Part shown: positions 1 to 11,616 of the stretch, piece by piece
How the letters are laid out: the number at the start of each line of letters is the position of its first letter
Position numbering within the stretch: the first letter of the stretch is position 1
Assembly (NCBI GenBank): GCA_036877525.1
Contig: JAZGTH010000058.1
Coordinates: 12,134,001-12,198,000, forward strand
Reading direction: 5' to 3'
From: Chromobotia macracanthus
Taxonomy: Eukaryota > Chordata > Actinopteri > Cypriniformes > Botiidae
DNA length: 64,000 nt
Translations under genes and position numbers: made by a program
The notes under the pieces: model-generated
Seen by the model: only the letters and a program-made list of their open reading frames with translations
What the model was told of the DNA's origin: nothing
Databases searched by the model: none

Positions 1-376
1 GGGGTCTTTCAGGAGCTCAGCTTCTCTTGGGCAGAGGTGACGCAGAGCGGCTGGAGTCAGACACTTCTCCTAAAACAAACAGATTTAAAGAAATCACTGC
101 AAAACAACAGACTCCCTTCAGGACTAAAATATGTCATCTAAAAACATTCATTGACATTACGAAACTAGTGAATGAGTGAGAAGAGTCTGAAAATGACAAA
201 CATTGGCACTTTCAGATGTTCGGGACATATCTGCGGGTTGAATAAAAGTGAAGAGTGGGTAACTTACAGCTGAACGTACAGTATTCACAAGGAGTTTGAA
301 GAGTTTTCTGTTCCGGTACGATCTCCAACATGCCTGAATTCTTCTGGCACAACTCTCATATCTCTCCATTCTAAAT
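1..376 (-). CDS. cxorf58: cxorf58-like IQ-motif protein, partial (internal exons)
   Basis: Two exons are visible on the minus strand: 376-268, then 69-1, which continues off the left edge. The first reads an IQ-like helix (ARRIQACWRSYRNRKLF followed by KLLVNTVRSA). The second reads EKCLTPAALRHLCPREAELL then KDP. Both align in order with the start of human CXorf58 as I remember it (IIQRAWLSHTNKMIFRLLKH, then KKVAPLEAKLIKDP). Splice sites are canonical: a CAG acceptor at 379-377, a GTAAGT donor at 267-262 and a TAG acceptor at 72-70; the joint between the two exons is phase 0. Molecular function is unknown; the IQ motif suggests calmodulin binding. Position supports the call, because CXorf58 is the direct neighbour of APOO in human Xp22.11, in the same head-to-head arrangement. 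Earlier exons between 377 and about 780 were not identified. Confidence 0.65.
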
Positions 377-399
377 CTGAAAAAAGACAAACATGCAAT

Positions 400-858
400 A
401 AAAACTAATCATTTGCATGTTGTTTTTAGATGCATTTGAGATGTTGCTGATATTTTCAGATGATTATGATTAAGTATCTTGAAATCAGGAAAACATTTAC
501 AGTCTCACATGCTCAAGTTGATGTTTGTTGTTCAGAACTCTTTGTCATGGTTGCTAAGGAACCAGTAAAAGAGTTTAGGCCAAATGACATGACATACAAC
601 CTGTAATATGGAGTATGAAAGCTGTCCATCTCACAAACAAAATGTATATGATAAAATACGTGTATGCAATGTATAGATATGACTAAAACCAAACCGATTA
701 TCCTAACAACAACCGTTTTACATGTAATGCTGTTCATGAACTTTGGATGGCGGATACACCTGTTCTGAAACGTATGTAATGCGCTTTATGGACGCTAGGT
801 GGCGGTAGGTGCGTTCGTGTGATCGCGCATCGCTTGGCGCTGAAGAAGACGACCGGAC
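400..858. promoter_or_regulatory. intergenic, probably shared promoter of cxorf58-like gene and apoo
   Basis: The region lies between divergent genes. Its right part (about 775-858) is richer in CpG and carries a GCTAGGTGGCGGTAG segment close to the apoo start codon. A similar GGTGGC motif sits upstream of srrt near 13950. The rest is AT-rich and holds no coding segment I can support. Confidence 0.4.
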
Positions 859-859
859 C

Positions 860-3800
860 ATGTACAAGGTGAGAATTGAAGACTTTAGCTGGTCAGTTTC
901 CTTCGTCTTATCGGAGATCGTCCTACATCACCGTGTTAGTGATACACAATGGACTGTCTGAAACGCCAGTAAATGTGTTAGTGTGAGTAACTATTCCGCT
1001 CAAATCAAACGCGTTTATTTTTTTTGGTGTACAGTAAGAATATTGTATGGTTATTGAAACTACAGTTACACTACAGAAACTACAGTGTCTGAACAGTGTC
1101 TTAACTGTTTAAATGTGCTCTTAAGAACGACATTAAAGTGTCTGTTTTTGACATTGACCACGTCTGTGCAGTACCGCATACGGCCGTAAGATGGAGACAA
1201 AATGCCTTTAAATCTTATAGAGAAACTACACGTGTTGGTTTGAAGTTCAACCTCAAAACCTGTTGAGGTCAAAGACGAGACAAGTGTAAGATTGTCTCCT
1301 GTAATGAAAGATGTCCTCATCATTAATACACTTTTGTATTAATACAAGTTTAATACAGAGTGTTATGAATGTCCTCAGAACAACTACATGTGTGCAGTGT
1401 GAGTACGTGTGTACATTATTCTTGCTTCAATGAGAAACATACAGTATATGTTGACACTGACTACAACTGCCTCCCGAGATGAAGACACTGTTGTGGAAAT
1501 GTGCAGTGTTGTGGATTTGACCTGTATAATAGGGCTTTGGGATCAGTAAATTCCATCTGACTGGTTTATTTATGCACTTATAATTTATTTATTATTATCT
1601 GTGGACGTTCTGATAGGTTGGAGGGGTAGCGGGAGTCTCCGGCACTCTGGGTTTGTTATCAGCCCCTGTGCTGGCCAGCAGCAGTGAGGAGAAACCCAGC
1701 ACAGATCTGAGTGTAGATCAGGTACTGTGAGTCTCACTAACCCCACAGACAGGAGAAAGAAATAACATCTTCATACATCTACAAAAAGACTTCATGTCTG
1801 TTCTTCTGCCCCTTTATTGAGTGTTGCAGATTTCATTTTACAGTACGATAAAGATGCTCATTTTTACCTTTTGCAGTTGTCTCTCTACACGAGCCCACAG
1901 CAGCAGTTCAGATATGTGGAGCCAGAGAAAGGTCAGGTGGAAGAGGGCATGGCCACACTGAGAAAACTGGCTGAGCCCTATACGAACTGGTGCCAGGTAA
2001 TGACTCTCAGTGTCAGAGATAATGTCCAATCAGCTGGTTGGTATACAGAATAAACCCAGACACGGTGACCAGGACGAGGAGCAGAGTCCTCGTCTCTCAC
2101 CCTGAAGGGGTTTATGTATTATAACATATCATAAAGAGCCATGGCACTCTTTTTCCATCTGCTTTGCATGGCGCTTCCACCACTAACCAGTACTGAAATA
2201 ATCTTGAATGATTTACACTGAAACCAGATGGTGTTGTCTGCATGAATTAAGAGTCTGACTACTAGACTCTAATCAATATCACTTTAACAAATCAATTCTG
2301 CAGTATGATTTCTGAAGACTAAATTTTATGAATCTGAAAAAAATCTTCATGAATTGAATTGACAAATACATCTATATCTATGTACATCTATATTTAATTC
2401 ACATGTGATATCTGTGTTAGAGCTGCATTCTGGAAAATATGATCCCGTCTTGATTTGATGGCTTTTTTATCTGTAAGGAATTCTCGAGATCATATTTAAT
2501 GAAATGCAGCTTTTCTCCACAATCCTAATAACATGATGATAAATAATCAGTAATGTGATGATGATTTCTCTGTTGTGATTGTAATATGGCTGTCTGGTTA
2601 CTGGGGGTCTGATCGTGTTCAGCAAACAGCCAGTTCAGCCTCACAGAAAGTTCAGGTACAAATAAACACATCACCTGTGCATGCACATGACCTCACTGTG
2701 CTTCCCTGCCGTACTCACATACATAGAAATTTTGAAATTTCATGTCAATTCTGGGTCCTTTTGAGAACACACTACACTACACTACACTACACAACCCAGC
2801 TAACAGAGATCTAAACTGGATGTTTTGAACGTGCTAGAACTTTCGAAATTACATTATTTACATTTTTATTAGTAATGAAAACGTTCTTTCAAGCTATAAT
2901 TGTTAGCAAGGAAGTCAGTGATGTCAGAATGAAATCAGTGTTGTGTCTAGTCAGACTGCATTTTGTTTAATCTGTTTCACAGTTCACCTCTCAGGCATTA
3001 CACAACACAGCTGACTGTGTTGTGTAATGTTCCTGTGCACATGAGGATTTTTCCAAATTATACAGTGTGTGTCAACAACAAATGCAGCAAAAGTAGAAAC
3101 ATGACCTCATGAAACTTCATATTCAGATTCATGAGGGTTACAGACCACAGCACAGCTGACAGAAGCTTTGACATGTTTCCACTGTCACTGTGCCCTCACT
3201 GTTCAACTGAATGTTACTTCAGAATCTCACACTTCTGTTTGTTTAGCTACCACTGCACATGAGGGTCAGTCACACGGACCCAAACTCAAAGTAGCGTGAT
3301 CTCAGTGAAGATCTTACAGCGCTTCACACAAACACACAAACTTCACACAGCTGCCTAGAGAACTTGTGTACTTTTGCAGAAAGTTTCAGTGTTGATAGGA
3401 ATATTCAGACACGTTTTTGTGCATATTTACCAAGATGTAAGCAAGTTAAACCTGCTCCAGCAGAACTACCCATTACTGAATTTACACTTTAACTGTAGTC
3501 AGGTGATTGACTACAGGCAGATCTGATTGCAAAGATCTACACTGTTATATTGGTTATTGTGTTTATGGCTGTTGATAAAGATTTGTTCTGGATACACATT
3601 TATAGAGCATCAGAATCTAAAAGGCTAATCGAGGCTATACATTTAGATTTTGTGAAGTCCACTAATAAACCTTTAGACTGTTCAGAGATTTAACGTAGGC
3701 GTTCAGTGCTAAAAATGAAAGTCATCCAAATTTCTATTTAAAAACATTTTTACTGTCTCTAAAACATCTTTTGTCTTACACTTGTCTTACACATTTTACA

Positions 3801-5580
3801 ATGATGTGTTCTGCTTTGGTTGGAAATCTTTTTCACAGTGACTTCAGGTCATTGGTTGTTACTTCATGTTGTAGCCTTTACTGTGAGATTTCAAAGCATA
3901 TATGGTATTTGTGGATAAAAAAGTAATATTCTTGTGTTGACTGCAACCCAAGGGTGTCTATGGAGCAGTGAGACCCAGGTTCGACAGTACTGTACAGTTT
4001 GGACAAAGTAAGTGAACACAAACACACAAAACTGTGAAACTCATGTATAAACTCAGTCTGTCAAAAGTGTTAAGCTGTAAAATAAACACAGTACGTGTAA
4101 TAAAATGCTGTTATTATTATTATTTCAAGAATGAAGTGGCTCTTTGCTCTGTGATTTAGACAGTTATGGGTACCTGAAAAACCCTCCTCCTGAGTTCTAC
4201 CCCAGGGCTGGTGTTGTTGGCTTTGCTGGGATTCTGGGTCTTTTCCTGGGCAGAGGTAATGCAAGGTTTAACTGCATCGTTGCCACATAATGCTGCTCTT
4301 TACACCCCAACAGTCTGTTTAAACCAGAAAAAGTAGCTCATTTGGTAGAGCATTGCGTTAGCAGTGCAAAGGTCGTGGGTTTGATTCCCAGGGAGCAAAT
4401 GTACTGACACAATGTTTAACTTGAATGTACTGTAACTCGCTTTGGATTAAAGTGTCTGCCAAATGCATAAATGTAAATGTAAAAAAAGTGAAGAAGTTAC
4501 ATCAGAGCATACTGAAAATGTATTATTGGATGTATTATTAAAATATTAGATTTAATAATTTAATAATAATAATAACACTAGATTTAATAAAAGTAAATCC
4601 AGTGCAGTATCTTCTGGATCTCCATTAATCCAGTTCAATGTCACTGGATAAGAAGTATCTGCAGAAACATACAACAGCTGTCTGATGCTTGTGCTACAGA
4701 TGTTTGACTGTGGCACAATGTAAAGTTTGTGGATGATGTTTTTCAGGCTCCAGGCTGAAGAAGCTGATCTACCCCACTGGACTCATGGCTGTCACAGCCT
4801 CCATGTACTATCCACAAGAAGCTGTTACTATAGCAAAGGTGGGTGCGTCTGTGTTCATATAGACTGGCTACCAGACTGTTGGATGTTATCATTTTGGACA
4901 GTGTTTCTCTCCTTATCAGCATGTCAGTCCTTCACTCCTGCTGAGGCAAACCTCAGAATGAAAGGCAGGCTTATGACCCAGAACTTTCCACAACATCAGC
5001 CCAGTGAAAAATAGCAGATGAAACACATTGCTTATGCCTCCCGGGACGTAAACCGAAGCTCACACTGTGAGGTGTATGAACGCAGGGGTTATTGTCAGTT
5101 TGACTGTTTGGATTGTAACCTATATGAACTTAATAGTGGAAAGTGGTCTGCATACCTGTCATATATGCTGATGGACACATCCTGTCTCTGGTTAAAAAGT
5201 ACAGTGACTCAAAAACAGGCAGATTCCAGAATTACTGCAGAAATAGTTTTCACACTTAGTCCAGTTGCTTTAACCCAAGTTTGATTCCCTTCAAGCTCAC
5301 ACTGGTTTTAAAAGATACAGCTTTCATTTGGCGATGTTTTATAACACACACAGGGAACTGGAGACACTGTGTATGACTGGGCTCTTCAAGCCTATGTTGC
5401 TGTGGAGAAGCTGTTTAAAGACAAGCCCGCCTCTAAAACAGTTCAACTGAAGGTCAGCTTGTCTCCACTTTCTCTATTGTGCAGATAAACACTGCAGATC
5501 GTTTCCAGTTTCAAACTGTTTTTGTATTCTTATAGGCTAATCAAGCAGAACAGAGTTCTGGTGGAGAAACCAAAGCTTAG
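860..5580 (+). CDS. apoo: MICOS complex subunit Mic26 (apolipoprotein O), complete
   Basis: Eight coding exons: 860-868, 1617-1721, 1877-1996, 3953-4007, 4160-4255, 4747-4838, 5354-5452, 5536-5580. They give 206 residues (human APOO is about 198), and all phases close with GT-AG junctions. The start is MYK followed by an intron, like human MFK. Recognisable stretches are LSLYTSPQQQFRYVEPEKGQ, EPYTNWCQ, YGYLKNPPPEFYPRAGVVGF, GLFLGRGSRLKKLIYPTGLM and YYPQEAVTIAK. The family spans the inner mitochondrial membrane twice (here the hydrophobic AGVVGFAGILGLFLGRG and GLMAVTASMYY segments) and helps hold cristae junctions as part of MICOS. The N-terminal VSGTLGLLSAPVLAS resembles a mitochondrial or signal leader. 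The gene could be the apooa or apoob paralogue. A further exon after the stop (from about 6000) with AATAAA at 6217-6222 is the likely 3' UTR, since GTACAAA directly after the stop codon can act as a donor. Confidence 0.9.
2996..3029. repeat. perfect 15-bp inverted repeat in apoo intron 3
   Basis: Left arm CATTACACAACACAG (2996-3010), four-base loop, right arm the exact complement (3015-3029). It could be the core of a small foldback element. The rest of the intron (1997-3952) shows nothing else I can name. Confidence 0.5.
4330..4486 (+). mobile_element. tRNA-Ala-derived SINE
   Basis: The head carries tRNA A- and B-box like segments (TAGCTCATTTGGTAGAGCA and GTGGGTTTGATTCCC) and an anticodon-stem-like TTGCG TTAGCAG TGCAA with AGC (Ala) in the loop. 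The tail ends in the common teleost motif that reads GCATTTGGCAGAC on the opposite strand. It sits in apoo intron 5. The same element recurs at 16133, 33006, 37057, 47765 and 61826. Confidence 0.8.
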
Positions 5581-5999
5581 GTACAAAACATGGCACAGAC
5601 ACGCAACCCAAGTGCACACCAGAAATAAACACATATCCACTCATAATACTGATCAGGTGGGGGTATACAAAAACTACATATAAAAATTAGACACCGACAC
5701 TTTGTATCATCTCCAGACACATGATGCTAGAATGTTTCTCAGAAGTAACTTTAACATTTTGACTTCATTTCGACTTAAACAACTAGTGTCAGTTCATTTT
5801 AGTGTAAACACAGTTTAGGTTTTTTGCTATCTAATGCAGTATCCAATACATTACAATTACAAGTGTAATTTAAATGTCTAAATACTTTGTTTGAAGCCAC
5901 TGTATTTTGCATGAGATAAAGCATACATTACCTGAGCAGTGTCTCTAACTAAACCTGTCTGTTATATGGTTCATGATTTATAGTTCTCTGTATTGCAGG

Positions 6000-6240
6000 T
6001 TCTCACCTCTCAGGATGTTGCTATGGAAGCGTGAAGTTGCCTGTTTGTTGTGGAACTGCAAATACAGGCTCTCCCGTCCTTCACTAGACCTTCATGACCT
6101 GTTTTTGCACTAGCCACTTCCTCCCTCATCTGTCAATCATCAGAGAGGAGTTAGTGGGCCAAGGTTTTTGGAAAACAAACCACTGCAATTGTATTATAAA
6201 AGCACTTGTGCACCAAAATAAATGTGATATTTCATGTGCT
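6000..6240 (+). other. apoo: apoo 3' UTR exon and polyadenylation signal
   Basis: A CAG acceptor ends at about 5999 and AATAAA lies at 6217-6222. The segment carries no ORF of note. Just beyond, 6240-6790 is AT-rich spacer between the convergent apoo and sat1 genes, with nothing recognisable. Confidence 0.5.
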
Positions 6241-6792
6241 GGTTTATGACTGTGATTGTAATATAGCACAGAGGGTCAGAGGTAATGCTTTATCATTAGG
6301 GTTGAGTCTGAAGTTCCACTTGGCACAAATACTGCAGCTTTGGCAGTAAAATGACAGCTGAGCTGTTTAAGATTTAGAGGTCATCTGCTTGTTCTGAAAG
6401 CAGCTTTATGTGATTCAAACGTGTCTCTGGGAAAATATACGTTTGATTACTAAACAAAAAAACTTGAACTTAATGTGAAGTCCAAACTGACCCTCTTATT
6501 GGGTCAGTTTCCCTTATTACAATCCATTAATCACCTCACAGTATTCCAGAGACATCTGTCACATTACTGGGAAAATGGGTTGCGATGCAGTTTCCTGTTG
6601 ATTTAACATTATAAAAGCAATTTAATGAGCATATATTTCCTGCATAGCAACTGAGTGATCATATTAACTGATATGGGGTTTGACATTTGAAACCGTCTAT
6701 TACAGCAGATTTTGAGACAACAGCGCGAAACACGAGGTGGCTTTTCCTTAGTTTCTTGAATGATTTTTGCCTCTCGTTCTTGAAGTATTCAC

Positions 6793-8189
6793 TTTATTGA
6801 ATAATAAACTGCAGATATAATCTGTTCTTCAGACAATGTATTAACCAGTAAAAGACATCTACAGGAAATCTAAAAATCCTCATTTGTTGAAAACCTCTGC
6901 ACTGCCATCTACTTGGAAGACATCTTGAGTAAGTTGCTCTTGTCAATCTCATACAGACGCCATCCCTCCTCGTGCGACAGATCAGAGGCTCCGCGCTGCT
7001 TGTAGAACTCAATGGAAGATGTGTTCCACTCAGCCACAATGAAGTGCATCCCACTACAGCAAGTCTTCACAGCCGCCTGCGAGCGATGAGACAAAACTAA
7101 ATGACTACTGTTAACATAATGTGAAACTGCTGCCGTACAAAAATTATTTTTTGTAGATTTTTCATTTGTAGGCATTTCTGAACATTCATGAGAACTTTGA
7201 ATTACGTAAATTAATTACGTAAAATGGTCATTTACTAGATCCATAACTAGATCAACCCACAATATATTATTATAAACATTAGATTGCAGATCATAAACAG
7301 GAATTCTTTACTGCAGTGTGGAGTGCATCCACAAACCTAACTTGCTTTCAAATCTACCATGCTGATAAACGCACCGACCATTTATATGGTGTTACATGCT
7401 TGTATAAAAGACTGAAGGTCTTCCATTTCACACACTGCTATTAAATGACCTTTGATGAATGAACTCGTTATGTGTGTTTGTTTTGATGCTGGACCATCTT
7501 CTTCCATTTAAATCACACATTTAAAGTGTGAATGACTGGAGATTTCATTTTGGGCAAACTATTAACAGCTCCTAAAGTTTAATTGTAACCTTTCAACACA
7601 AATGGTAGGGCATATTTTTAATGGCTAATGTTTTAAAGGTTACACAGTAGTTTAATTTATGCTTGTCCTGATTTAGTGTGTGTATACCTCGCTCAGGGTC
7701 CTCAGGATTTCAGAGCCGATTCCAAAACCTGAAACGTCACAAAGGATATATAACTATATATGCAGGGCATTACTGACAGTATCAGTTACAATCATAAGTA
7801 GTCCTGACTCTGAAGGCGGCCGGCAGATATAAGCGGAGCTGTAGGTGTGGCATCTTCATACCTCTGAATCGTCCTCGAGTAACTCTAGAAAAAGAAGCAA
7901 ATATTACAAAATATGTTAAAAATATATCCAAATACAGTCGTTTATCACATATGCCAACAACAGTGTTTCAAACGCACCTTTCTCGGTTAGGACAACCTGC
8001 TCCTCCATTTCCTCAAATTTCGCAAGCTCCTAAAATTGAACATTAAACGTGTTTGACGTCATACATATTCATACGTACTGTCGAAATGTGATACTAAACA
8101 TTCATCTTACGCAGTGAGTTTACCTTTATGAGTCGCCGTATATCACGCACGTCTTTGGGTTCGGCTTCCCGTAATATAAACGTGGCCAT
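6793..8189 (-). pseudogene. sat1: spermidine/spermine N1-acetyltransferase 1-like, central exons missing
   Basis: Exons on the minus strand: 8189-8124 (MATFILREAEPKDVRDIRRL plus IK), 8029-7978 (ELAKFEEMEEQVVLTEK), 7884-7862 (ELLEDDSE), 7728-7688 (FGIGSEILRTLSE), 7076-6909 (MHFIVAEWNTSSIEFYKQRG, then EEGWRLYEIDK, then stop). A polyadenylation signal reads AATAAA at 6798-6793. SAT1 acetylates spermidine and spermine in the cytosol with acetyl-CoA (GNAT fold). Between LLED and FGIG the family carries about 55-60 residues, including the substrate pocket and the RG half of the RGFGIG acetyl-CoA motif. Only 133 bp separate the flanking exons here, and I find none of that sequence. The exons are also out of phase: 7862 ends in phase 0 while 7728 needs one incoming base, so direct joining reads into a stop. 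The gene is either a pseudogene or an assembly deletion. Exon structure is kept, so it is not a retrocopy. Confidence 0.75.
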
Positions 8190-8199
8190 TTTCTTCTTT

Positions 8200-8400
8200 T
8201 ACTTTTCTTCCCTTTTCTGACTAGTCCTCGGTCTGTGAAAAGCAGTAAGATTTGTTTCTTCATTCGGTTTAAGGGGCTGCCCTCAGCAGAAGGGCCGAGT
8301 CTGTCACCCCGCCGGCGCGCCTCACGAGCGGCGGGCTGTGACGTCAGCGACAGGAAGTGAAGGATGGTGACCCGGATGAAGCTTTTGGACCTGACTAATG
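8200..8400. promoter_or_regulatory. CpG-rich sat1 promoter region
   Basis: GC- and CpG-rich stretch (about 8280-8350) directly upstream of the sat1 start codon, containing a TGACGTCA-like CRE (GTGACGTCAGCG, near 8338). From 8400 to 9920 the sequence is AT-rich. Short minus-strand ORFs there (8660-8887, 9035-9229, 9402-9593, 9677-9913) match nothing I know. Confidence 0.45.
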
Positions 8401-9929
8401 AAGTCTAAATGTGTTTGACACGTTATTCCTCTTATATACGCCACTTTCTGTCTGAAAGTGTATTGTGTATCAGTATTTCTGTAACATAATTGCCCCCAAA
8501 CAAAACCGTGATGGCGATACCTAATCTTTTAAATCATGATATTCTGCAAAGTACCTTGAAGTAATACCATGAACATGAACATGTACATTTATCATATTAT
8601 ACACACATAACAACCTTTCTGTGTATTTACAGGTTTATTGGGACTTCTTCAGTGAGCTGTTAGACCTTTAGACCGCACTGTAGATACACTATCACCGCAT
8701 GTTTCCACCACATTACTTCTCTGTAAGGATCCTGAAACGGCTTGTTATTTTTAAGTAAAAATAAGAATGTCATGTGCCTGCTGTGCAAAGTCAGTACACC
8801 CTTCTTTGCTTTACATATTTTCCTGTCACATTTTCGAGGCAAGACAGGAAAGACACATTGTTTGCAAAAGGCTGTTTCCTGACACAAGTGTGATTGTGAT
8901 AATTCTGTATGCCTGTCCTGGGTAAGGCCTGTAGTTGTTGTAGTTCATTTAAAGCAGATCCTCCACATCATTAAACAACTTCATCAATACATTCATCTTT
9001 ATTTGGTCTTCCTCAGTTCAACATCTCTGCTCATTTATGCTACAAGCCTCTCTATAGGGTTATTATGGTTCCGCTTCAGTCTGAGCTGAATGGCATATAA
9101 CAGCACTGATGTCCGTTTACAGCTGGAATTCTTTACTGGGAATCTTAGAGGATGAAGTGAGGTTTCCTCTGACGACAGAGATACTGAGTCATTAGCAGAA
9201 CCTTCATTCCAACAAAAGCATGTTTTCATGTTTCTTCATATCTCTGAAATTAGGTATTATAAAGACTGTTGTATGAAACCTGCAGCTGAAAATGTTGAAA
9301 TAAATTAAATACTTCCAGAGCTCCGCTGAAGAACGGCTCAGAGGTCACAGGAAGAAGTTATTTTTACACTGGTGTGTTTCCTTTAAGCTAAACAAAGGTT
9401 TTTACAGTGTGTATGACAAAAACAGTCTCTCTGTTGTTTTGGAAGTACAGTATTCTTTTACATTCTTACAGCCTAAAAGCTGCAAAGAATCTTCCTGTAC
9501 ATCAAACACTATCAGCCAGCTTAGTTTCGTGAACAATAAAACACACCAACAGTCTCTGTTATAGCTGCGGCTATACAGAATGATAACAGTCATGAAGGTG
9601 AGATCTCAACATTTTTTAAGTGTCAGGAGCAGAGGAGGAGACTGATACAAGATGTGTGCAATATATAACCAACCAATCATAAACCAATAAACACAGATTC
9701 ACAGATATTCACAGATACTGACAAAACGACCCATGTTTCCATGTTGTTTTCCATGTTGTTTAAAAAAAGAACTATGTGACGATGTTTAAAAACACAACAC
9801 AGATGGTGTGTTCCATGGAAAAACTGAAACAAAATGAACCACCTGTGCATCAAACATTTCTCTGTTGCTACCATCACTGTCAACAGAATTTCAAAAACAA
9901 CACTATCCAGCATTGATCAGACACACAGT

Positions 9930-10170
9930 CCATTGATTCTCCACTTCTTCATACTTCGCCAGTTCCTAATAGTTACATTTTAAGGAGGTTTAAGTTATGT
10001 TTACAACTAGTAACTTTTGTTACGTTTTGGGTTCAGCTTTCCGTAATATAAACTTGGCCATTTTATTCTTTTTTCCTTTGCTTAGTAGACCTCTGTATGT
10101 AAAAAGTAGTAACATTTGTTTCCTCATCCGTGTCTCAGGGGGTTACCCTCAGCTACAGGTCTGGATCTCT
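9930..10170 (-). pseudogene. relic of a second sat1 copy (promoter, exon 1, part of exon 2)
   Basis: This stretch repeats the order seen at 8029-8330. An exon-1-like segment starts with ATG at 10061 and reads MAKFILRKAEPKT before a stop, against MATFILREAEPKDV in the first copy. An exon-2-like segment from 9965 downward reads ELAKYEEVENQ behind a TTAG acceptor. The upstream promoter sequence also still aligns (ACATTTGTTTCCTCATCCG against AGATTTGTTTCTTCATTCG). After ENQ, similarity stops and no later exons follow. This is a tandem duplicate of sat1 that lost everything downstream of exon 2. Confidence 0.7.
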
Positions 10171-10242
10171 CCTGCTTGGAAAGGCATCCAGAGTCTGATG
10201 TGATAAAATGTCAAAGTGGAGCACTTTCCTGCTTTTATTGAT

Positions 10243-10651
10243 GCTCTGAAGGGCAAAAACACGCAGGCCACTCCCACTGAGGCTGCTCTGAAGGGCAGAA
10301 ACACGCAGGCCACTCCCACTGAGGCTGCTCTGAAGGGCAGAAACACGCAGGCCACTCCCACTGAGGCTGCTCTGAAGGGCAGAAACACGCAGGCCACTCC
10401 CACTGAGGCTGCTCTGAAGGGCAGAAACACGCAGGCCACTCCCACTGAGGCTGCTCTGAAGGGCAGAAACACGCAGGCCACTCCCACTGAGGCTGCTCTG
10501 AAGGGCAGAAACACGCAGGCCACTCCCACTGAGGCTGCACTGCAGGGCAGAAACACGCAGGCCACTCCCACTGAGGCTGCTCTGAAGGGCAGAAACACGC
10601 AGGCCACTCCCACTGAGGCTGCTCTGAAGGGCAGAAACACGCAGGCCACTT
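10243..10651. repeat. 42-bp minisatellite, about 9.7 copies
   Basis: A unit of 42 bp beginning CTCTGAAGGGCAGAAACACG repeats nearly perfectly; one copy carries GCACTGCAGGG instead of GCTCTGAAGGG. Because 42 is a multiple of 3 and the unit lacks stops in several frames, long ORFs appear on both strands, but they are repeat artefacts. It lies just upstream of the sat1 relic, where the human locus has ACOT9. The flank to 11570 is AT-rich without recognisable genes. Confidence 0.95.
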
Positions 10652-11441
10652 GCAGAAATTACTTTCCCAATGTACACATCATTAAACAGAGGATTATAAA
10701 TTCTGATAAAGTTTTGCTTTGCCATGACATGCTGTTGTGTGTTATCAACACAATCTTGATGACTTACAGCTTGTTTAATTTACATAGAAATTAATATCAA
10801 CAGAAATGTAGAACTACTAAAAACACATTGAATGTTTTCATGCTCCTCTACTGATTGTTTAAAGTCCATGTTGTAAACTAGCTAATATTAAGACAGAATG
10901 TCCTCAATCAAGCTCTTCTTGTGATGAATGTACATTTTTGTCACCACGTGACATCAACAGTGTATTTATTGAAAACTTTCCAGTGTTTTTGCACCTCACC
11001 TTTGACCCAAACACGTGACTGACCTTTGGTGTGTATACCAAAACGCAAACCATTGATATAAAATAAGGTCTTGAGTAGCCAAAACTTTTCATAATGCTTA
11101 TTACAAAGTAAACTGTCACAGAATAATGTATATATATCGCATAAAATTGAAGATTGCATAAAAAGACATGGCCTTAGCTTTTTTGTAGCCGTTGAAAACA
11201 TATTCCATGACAAAACACCTATCAAATTAAAGATCTACAGCTGTATTGAAAGCTCAACATATGTAACAATTAAACTGTTTTATTGTTTGACAATTCATTG
11301 ATTTGCACTGTGGCCACTGGCTGTGTCTGTCTAGAACACATCAGCAGTGTAAGCGTCTTATCTACACTTAGAGATACACAATAAAATAAAAGTAACATTT
11401 CAATGACAGGAACAACTACAAATCATCACATTAATATATTT

Positions 11442-11482
11442 CTAATTTAGTTTTTATTTAAAAAAAATAAAAACTAAATTAG
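11442..11482. repeat. 18-bp perfect AT-rich inverted repeat
   Basis: Left arm CTAATTTAGTTTTTATTT (11442-11459), five-base loop, exact complement at 11465-11482. It lies downstream of the prdx4 polyadenylation signal. It may be a remnant of a small foldback transposon. Confidence 0.5.
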
Positions 11483-11616
11483 TTTTGTGTTATAAAGACT
11501 GATCGCCCTCTAGTGTCAGGACAATCACACAACAGATATTGCAGGATCAAAAAAAGTTTATAAACTCTCCTTTTATTGTGTGTGTACAGAAAGAGTAAGA
11601 CACAAACACAAAAGCC

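Noticed and set aside
10149..10794. Overlapping ORFs of 101-192 residues on both strands
   Set aside because: 42-bp minisatellite artefact.
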